A DNA stretch of 64,000 nt. It comes from Streptomyces violaceorubidus (lineage in GTDB: Bacteria > Actinomycetota > Actinomycetes > Streptomycetales > Streptomycetaceae). The notes under the pieces were generated by a model. It was not told the origin of the DNA. It saw only the letters and a list, made by a program, of their open reading frames with translations, and ran no database searches. Shown here one piece after another: positions 59,252 to 64,000 of the stretch. The stretch spans positions 62,001 through 126,000 of the forward strand of contig NZ_JODM01000002.1 of the NCBI RefSeq assembly GCF_000717995.1, read 5' to 3'. Position 1 is the first letter of the stretch; each line of letters starts with the position of its first letter. The position numbers and the translations under genes are program-made.

Positions 59252-60687
59252 CGAGGTGACTCCCATCGCTGAGCGTCGCGGAGACCGCCGAAGACCGACT
59301 TCAGATGGGTCAACGCGCGTTGCACGTGTGGCAGTTCCAACGGGTCCGAGGAGGTGAGGCAGTGCGCCCGCCGCTCGTCGGTGCCCGCGTCGAGCAGGGG
59401 CCCGGTGGCGAGCCGGACGCGCAGGGCGGGCAGTTCGTCCCCGAAGCGGTGGCCGCCGGGGGCCGGCATGCCGAGCCGGGCGCTGAGGAAGTCCTCCAGC
59501 TCCTGGGCGTCGCCGACGCCCTCGGCACCGAGCGCGTCGCGCAGCGGGCCGAGGTCGGCGTACAGGTGGCGGCCGGCCTGCGGGGGCCGGGCGGTGGCCC
59601 CGGCGGCGACGACGGTGGCGTGCACGGCGGCGGCCACGCGCGCGTGCAGACGCACAGCGGCGGCCCGGCGGGCGGTGACCGGCTCGGGTTCGCCGAGCGC
59701 GTACCCGGCCGCGGCGGCGACGGGGGCCGCGACGCGGGCGCCGAGCGCGGTGAGGACGTCGAGCACGCGCGCGTGCAGGCCGTTCCCGGCGGCGGAGGCG
59801 GGGAAGCGGGCGACGGCGGCCGGCCAGGCGGGCGGCAGCAGCGCGCCCGCCAGGTCGGTGACGACGGTGACCCGCTCGGGCAGCATCTCGGCGGGACTGA
59901 GGAGCACGGTGGCGTGCGGATCGTGCAGGGTGTCGCGCCAGGTCTCGTCGCTGACCAGGTGCAGCCCCTCGGACGCGGCGGCCTCCACGGTCTCGTGCAG
60001 CAGCTCGGGCGGCGCGACGGTGCCGGTCGGGTCGTCGGCGACGGACAGCACGAGCAGGCGGGGGTAGCCGCCCTCGGCACGGACCCGGCGGACGGTCTCC
60101 AGCAGGGCGTACGGGTCGGGTACGCCGCCGGACTCGGCCGGCGTCGGGACGTGGAAGACGGGTCTGCCCAGCAGCCGTGCGTACGGTGCCCACCAGGCGG
60201 CGCAGGGACGGGGCACCAGCACGTCGCCGTCCAGCGCGGCGGTCAGCGCGAGCAGGAGGGCGCCCGCGCCGGGGGCGGCGGCCAGGTGGGCGGGTGCGGT
60301 GGTCAGGCCGCGCCGGTCCCAGTAACGGCTCGCGGCCTCCAGCAGGGCGGGGGCTCCGCCGGCCGGTTCCCCGAGTGAGCGGCCCGCGGCGGCGGCGAGT
60401 ACGGCGGACAGCTCGGGCAGCACCGGCAGCCCGTCGTCGGGGAAGTGTGGGCCGTAGCGGACGGGACCGTGCCCCACGGGTCCGCCCCCGGCACCGGTAC
60501 GGCCGCCGGGGCCGGGGCCTGCGATGCCCGTGGCCGGGCCCTCGGGGTCCGTGCGCCGCATGCGTACCTCCGCGCGGTCCGTGCCGCGTGTCCGTGCCCT
60601 GTCCGTGCCGTTCGTGTCCGCTCGCCGCTCGTTGATCCCAGTACCCACCGTGCCGCCCCGCCATGGCTCCGGGCTCCGGTTGCGCAC
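59248..60687 (-). CDS. aminotransferase class I/II-like protein lacking the PLP lysine
   Basis: Up to 479 residues; the first 75 are low-complexity and the true start may be ATG 60561 (MRRTDPEGP). The fold-type I pattern is readable: LAAAPGAGALLLALTAALDG, VLSVADDPTGTVAPPELLHE (NPTG equivalent, Asn replaced by Asp) and HLVSDETWRDTLH (the DExY region). Where the Schiff-base lysine should follow, VVTDLAGALLPPAWP has none, and the only Lys in the protein is in a C-terminal helix. It may be a non-catalytic or altered enzyme. It is translationally coupled to the MBL hydrolase. Confidence 0.75.
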   Translation of the reverse strand: MRNRSPEPWRGGTVGTGINERRADTNGTDRARTRGTDRAEVRMRRTDPEGPATGIAGPGPGGRTGAGGGPVGHGPVRYGPHFPDDGLPVLPELSAVLAAAAGRSLGEPAGGAPALLEAASRYWDRRGLTTAPAHLAAAPGAGALLLALTAALDGDVLVPRPCAAWWAPYARLLGRPVFHVPTPAESGGVPDPYALLETVRRVRAEGGYPRLLVLSVADDPTGTVAPPELLHETVEAAASEGLHLVSDETWRDTLHDPHATVLLSPAEMLPERVTVVTDLAGALLPPAWPAAVARFPASAAGNGLHARVLDVLTALGARVAAPVAAAAGYALGEPEPVTARRAAAVRLHARVAAAVHATVVAAGATARPPQAGRHLYADLGPLRDALGAEGVGDAQELEDFLSARLGMPAPGGHRFGDELPALRVRLATGPLLDAGTDERRAHCLTSSDPLELPHVQRALTHLKSVFGGLRDAQRWESPR

Positions 60688-60717
60688 GTCACAGCCGGAC
60701 CCGGAGCCCGCGCGGGG

Positions 60718-61725
60718 TCAGCGCTCGCGGTCCTCCCCGCGCAGCCGCAGCCGCAGCCGGTGCGCGGCCGCACCGCACGCGCCCGCGATCAGGACGCCAC
60801 CGGCGACCAGGGCGGGCACCGAGTCGCCGAAGGTCCCGCCGGTACCGGCCCGTACCCCGTGCTCCGCCGTCGCACCACCGCAGGAAGTGCCCTGCGCGGC
60901 GGATTCACCGCGCGGGGCGCCGGCGTCGGGGCAGGCGGGCTTGGTGGGCTTGGTGGTGGGGGCGCAGGGCGTGCCGTGCGCGGAGGTCCCCGCGTGCGGG
61001 GCGGCGGTTTCCCGGCACGCCGGCTGGGTGGCGCCCGGGACGGCACCGGCACCGCTCTCCTCCGGCACGCTCATGGTCGCGCTCCAGGGGTCGCCGCCCT
61101 CGCCGCCCGAGGCGTCCGGGCAGGCGCCGTCGACGGTCCAGTCCTCGCCGGTCCCGGCGGCGCCCTCCGTCTCCGCCCAGTCCTCCGTCCCCGCCGAGCC
61201 GGTGTCCCCCGAGCCGGTCTCCGCCGAGCCCTCGGTCCCCGCCGAGCCCTCGGTGTCCGCCGCACCCTCCGTGCCCGTCGGGTCCTCCGTGCTCCCCGTG
61301 CTCCCCGTGCTCCGTTCGGCCGCGAAGTCCTCGGCGGTCGCTATACGCGCGGTGCCCCGGTAGGCGGGCCCGGACGCCGTACCCCCGTCGTCCGTCACCT
61401 TGCGCAACTCGACGGTGCCCTCCTCGAAGGCCGCGGAGGTGGCGTCGAGGCTCGCGGGCGCGGTCCCGCCGGTCGGGCCGCACGAGACCGAGACGGTGAC
61501 GGTGTCGCCGGGGGCGGCGTCCGCCGGGCTGACCCGTGCGGCGGGCTGCCCGGCGGACGGCGGGGACACGGCCGCCGGGTCGTCGGCGGACGGCGGGGCG
61601 GGGGGCTCCCCCGCCTCGGCGGGTGGCGGCGGGACAGCCGGGTCGGCCGCGCCGATTCCCGCGGAGAGACCGAGGGCGGCACTGGCCAGCACGGCGACGG
61701 ACAGGGCGCGGGCGGTGCTGCGCAT
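60718..61725 (-). CDS. secreted, membrane-anchored acidic low-complexity protein
   Basis: 335 residues. A signal peptide (about 1-29, ALGLSAGIGAADP) is followed by Pro/Ala-rich sequence. A small beta-domain follows (PGDTVTVSVSCGPTGG to YRGTARIA), then a Gly/Thr/Glu/Ser repeat zone (about 150-215, units like GTEGSA). A Cys-containing Pro/Thr region comes next, and a final transmembrane helix (ALVAGGVLIAGACGAAAHRL) with a basic tail. GAAGGAG lies upstream of ATG 61725. Function unknown; it resembles cell-surface proteins anchored by a C-terminal helix. Confidence 0.75.
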   Translation of the reverse strand: MRSTARALSVAVLASAALGLSAGIGAADPAVPPPPAEAGEPPAPPSADDPAAVSPPSAGQPAARVSPADAAPGDTVTVSVSCGPTGGTAPASLDATSAAFEEGTVELRKVTDDGGTASGPAYRGTARIATAEDFAAERSTGSTGSTEDPTGTEGAADTEGSAGTEGSAETGSGDTGSAGTEDWAETEGAAGTGEDWTVDGACPDASGGEGGDPWSATMSVPEESGAGAVPGATQPACRETAAPHAGTSAHGTPCAPTTKPTKPACPDAGAPRGESAAQGTSCGGATAEHGVRAGTGGTFGDSVPALVAGGVLIAGACGAAAHRLRLRLRGEDRER

Positions 61726-61864
61726 GGGACGGGCTCCTTCGAGCGACGGCTTGCGGGGCACTGCACTCGCGCCCCTCGGCCATCACAGCCCGCCCGGCCC
61801 GGGGACGCCCGTCACCGTGCTCCGTTCGCGCGATCGGAGCGTCCGGGCGGGTGAGCCCGGGGTT

Positions 61865-62659
61865 TCACGCTCCCGGATCCCGCAGCACCTGCTCCCGCAC
61901 CCGGTCGCAGCAGCGGGTGATCAGGCGGGAGACGTGCATCTGGGAGATGCCGAGCTGTTCGGCGATGCGGCTCTGGGTCATGTCGTCGAAGAAGCGCATG
62001 TAGAGGATGGCGCGCTCGCGCGGGGGCAGGGCGGCCAGCCGGTCCCTGACGGCCTCGCGGTCGACGACCGTGTCGAGGGCCGGATCGGGGGCGCCGAGCG
62101 CGTCGCCCAGCGAGTAGCCGTCCTCGCTGCCGGGGAGTTCGGCGTCCAGGGACAGGGCCGTGAAGCTCTCCAGGGCCTCCAGGCCGGTCCGGACGTCCTC
62201 CTCGCTCAGTTCGGCACGCTCGGCGATCTCGGCGACGGTGGGCCTGCGGCCCGGGGTGGTCTGGGACAGGTCCTGGCCCGCGAAGCGCACGCGGTTGCGC
62301 AGTTCCTGGACCCGGCGCGGCACGTGCAGGGTCCACATGTGGTCGCGGAAGTGGCGCTTGATCTCGCCGGTGATGGTCGGCACGGCGTAGCTCTCGAAGG
62401 CGTTGCCGCGCTCGGGGTCGTAGCGGTCCACGGCCTTGACGAGACCGAGGGCCGCCACCTGACGCAGGTCCTCGTAGCTCTCGCCGCGGCTGCGGAACCG
62501 TCCCGCCAGGCGTTCGGCCATGGGCAGCCAGGCCTCGACGATCCGGTCGCGGAGCGCGTCGTGTTCGGGACCGTCGGGAAGGGTGGCGAGCCGGCGGAAG
62601 GCGTCGGCGGTGTCGGGGGCGTCGTCGTGCGGGTGCTTCGCACTGGCGTGGATCGGCAT
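61865..62659 (-). CDS. RNA polymerase sigma factor, SigB/SigF/SigG subfamily
   Basis: 264 residues with regions 2, 3 and 4: GESYEDLRQVAALGLVKAVD and FESYAVPTITGEIKRHFRDH (region 2), RPTVAEIAERAELSEEDVRT (region 3), LAALPPRERAILYMRFFDDM and IAEQLGISQMHVSRLITRCC (region 4). It is a stress- or sporulation-type sigma factor normally held by an anti-sigma kinase; no such gene is adjacent. ATG 62659 was chosen at MPIHASAKHP. Confidence 0.93.
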   Translation of the reverse strand: MPIHASAKHPHDDAPDTADAFRRLATLPDGPEHDALRDRIVEAWLPMAERLAGRFRSRGESYEDLRQVAALGLVKAVDRYDPERGNAFESYAVPTITGEIKRHFRDHMWTLHVPRRVQELRNRVRFAGQDLSQTTPGRRPTVAEIAERAELSEEDVRTGLEALESFTALSLDAELPGSEDGYSLGDALGAPDPALDTVVDREAVRDRLAALPPRERAILYMRFFDDMTQSRIAEQLGISQMHVSRLITRCCDRVREQVLRDPGA

Positions 62660-62943
62660 GGTGCGTCGCAACTCCCTCGGAGTGCGGGGTCCGTCGTCGC
62701 ACCGGACGGGCGTCCGGTCGGCGCGGCCCGCTCCGGGCGGCCGGGGGCGGGGGACCTCCGGCTCGCGGGGCGGGCGGAGCCGTACGACGACACGGCCCTT
62801 GGTCGGGCGGTCACCGCGGGAGGGCGTCCGGGCCGGCACGGACGCATCCGTGGCGGCGTGGCGCCGCTCCCACGGACGTGCCTCCTGTCCGAAGCACTGA
62901 CCTTGCGCCTGCCCCCGCTCCCCCGGGGCAAACACCGGGATTC

Positions 62944-63360
62944 TCAGCGTTCGCGCGGCTGCTTGAAGCGCACCATGTTGCCGGCCGGGTCGCGGAAGGC
63001 GCAGTCGCGGACACCGTAGGGCTGGTCGACCGGTTCCTGGAGGACCTCGGCGCCCGCGGCGCGGACGTGCTCGAAGGCTGCGTCGACGTCGTCGGTGGCG
63101 AGGACGACCCCGCGCAGGTGCCCCTTGGCCAGGAGTTCGGCCATCGCCTCCCGGTCGGCGGCCGACGCGTTGGGGTCGGCGAGCGGGGGTTCGAGCACGA
63201 TGTCCACGCCGGGCTGGGCCGGGGAGCCGACGGTCACCCAGCGCATTCCCTCGAACCCGACGTCGCCGCGGACCTCCATGCCGAGCACGTCCCGGTAGAA
63301 GGCGAGCGCCGTGTCGTGGTCGTCGACGGCTATGAAGCACTGCGAGAGGCTGATGTCCAT
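62944..63360 (-). CDS. VOC (glyoxalase/bleomycin-resistance fold) family protein
   Basis: 138 residues with two beta-alpha-beta halves: SQCFIAVDDHDTALAFYRDV and VVLATDDVDAAFEHVRAAGA, ending YGVRDCAFRDPAGNMVRFKQ. Metal ligands typical of glyoxalase-like proteins are present. It starts 5 bases after the AraC regulator's stop, so the two form an operon. The substrate is unknown. Confidence 0.9.
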   Translation of the reverse strand: MDISLSQCFIAVDDHDTALAFYRDVLGMEVRGDVGFEGMRWVTVGSPAQPGVDIVLEPPLADPNASAADREAMAELLAKGHLRGVVLATDDVDAAFEHVRAAGAEVLQEPVDQPYGVRDCAFRDPAGNMVRFKQPRER

Positions 63361-63365
63361 GCGCG

Positions 63366-63848
63366 TCACGCTACGGGCGGCGGCGCGGGCGGCGCTTCTC
63401 CGTTCCTGACCGGCTCTCCCTTCCTGACCGGCTCTCCGTTCCTGACCGGCTCTCCGTTCCTGACCGGCCGGGTGTAGACCTTGGCGACGCAGGCCGGGAC
63501 GGCGGCGCCGTCGGTGTGCTCGCGGTCCCGGTAGGCGCTCGGGCTCTCGCCGACCAGTTCGGTGAACCGCGAGCTGAACGAACCCAGCGAGGTACAGCCG
63601 ACCGCGAAGCACACCTCGGTGACGCTCAGGTCGCCGCGCCGCAGCAGCGCCATGGCGCGCTCGATGCGGCGGGTCATCAGGTAGCTGTACGGCGTCTCCC
63701 CGTAGGCGGCGCGGAAGCTGCGGGAGAAGTGGCCCGCCGACATGAGGGCGACGCGGGCCAGCGCCGGCACGTCGAGCGGCTCGGCGTACTCGCGGTCCAT
63801 CAGGTCACGGGCCCGGCGCAGCCGGGCCAGGTCCTCCAGCGTGGTCAC
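63366..63848 (-). CDS. AraC family transcriptional regulator with repeat-extended tail
   Basis: 160 residues: essentially a lone AraC DNA-binding domain with two helix-turn-helices (LDVPALARVALMSAGHFSRS and LSVTEVCFAVGCTSLGSFSS) and no separate effector domain. Residues 125-152 are four RNGEPV/RKGEPV units encoded by an 18-base tandem repeat. GTG 63848. It probably regulates the VOC gene behind it. Confidence 0.88.
   Translation of the reverse strand: MTTLEDLARLRRARDLMDREYAEPLDVPALARVALMSAGHFSRSFRAAYGETPYSYLMTRRIERAMALLRRGDLSVTEVCFAVGCTSLGSFSSRFTELVGESPSAYRDREHTDGAAVPACVAKVYTRPVRNGEPVRNGEPVRKGEPVRNGEAPPAPPPVA
63396..63469 (-). repeat. 18-base tandem repeat in the 3' end of the AraC gene
   Basis: About four copies of CTCCGTTCCTGACCGGCT (one with CTT for CGT), in frame, adding Glu-Pro-Val-Arg-Asn-Gly units to the protein. 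Near-identity of the copies indicates recent slippage. Confidence 0.9.
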
Positions 63849-63914
63849 CCGACCACGATCCCACAGCGCCGGACACCGCCGGTAGCGTCTCCGGCGCCGG
63901 GGGCCGCGCCGGCG

Positions 63915-64000
63915 TCAGGCGCCGACGTAGGCGGCGAGGTGCTCACCGGTGAGGGTGGAGCGGTCGGCGACGAGCTCGGCGGGGGTGCCCTCGAAGACGA
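63915..64000 (-). CDS. UvrA-like ABC ATPase, last 28 codons only
   Basis: The minus strand ends VFEGTPAELVADRSTLTGEH plus LAAYVGA and TGA at 63915. This is the usual C-terminus of UvrA and its actinobacterial paralogues (often drug- or DNA-damage-related). The rest lies beyond the right edge. Confidence 0.65.
   Translation of the reverse strand, partial: VFEGTPAELVADRSTLTGEHLAAYVGA

Overview
The window looks like chromosome of a Streptomyces close to S. coelicolor. G+C is very high, codons favour G/C at the third position, GTG starts and ATGA/GTGA stop-start overlaps are common, and the families are typical of the genus (double AsnC/Lrp, DUF5753 XRE regulators, SigF-type and SigE-type sigma factors, CebR boxes, an AICE-type integrated element). 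No rRNA, tRNA or CRISPR array was recognised.

Layout. (1) 1-4716: ROK regulator and a CUT2 sugar ABC transporter (ATPase, permease, truncated binding lipoprotein). (2) 4980-15149: a formate-oxidation island with a GntR regulator, a FabH-like ketosynthase, an oxalate/formate-type MFS carrier with a 50-residue membrane partner, a ketopantoate-reductase-like protein, a multi-subunit NAD-dependent formate dehydrogenase and FdhD. The dehydrogenase alpha chain is split: its catalytic part and its Fe-S head are separate genes on either side of a fused NuoE-NuoF gene, whose linker contains a Streptomyces dispersed repeat. (3) 15283-32712: a MarR remnant, sialidase, SBF transporter/LysR pair, Lrp/MFS pair, acyl-CoA ligase, aldo-keto reductase, methyltransferases, a GH6 cellulase with CBM2 facing the stump of a second CBM2 enzyme (two CebR boxes between them), pterin dehydratase and XRE regulators. 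(4) 32775-39757: a decayed DUF574 methyltransferase, then complete narGHJI. (5) 39768-47928: SigE-type ECF factor with putative anti-sigma partner, OsmC, amino-acid permease, a membrane phosphatase-superfamily protein, a metallo-hydrolase and a DedA protein.

(6) About 48190-57240: an integrated AICE-like element (tyrosine integrase, Xis, RepSA-type initiator, SpdB-like DUF2637 protein) without a visible TraSA/FtsK gene. Its cargo is a divergent XRE-TPR regulator and a compact operon: a 75-residue protein, a 37-residue membrane peptide, a 39-residue peptide ending GGGDNNGDHCSK between two strong hairpins, an asparagine-synthetase-like enzyme and a SAM methyltransferase. I read this as a candidate RiPP cluster that fits no class I can name, and it is the most interesting system in the window. 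Next to the integrase lies an orphan C-terminal toxin module of a HINT-type polymorphic toxin with a probable immunity gene, at lower G+C.

(7) 58217-64000: a metallo-hydrolase coupled to an aminotransferase-like protein lacking the PLP lysine, a secreted acidic repeat protein, a SigF-type sigma factor, a VOC protein coupled to an AraC regulator with a repeat-grown tail, and the end of a UvrA-like gene.
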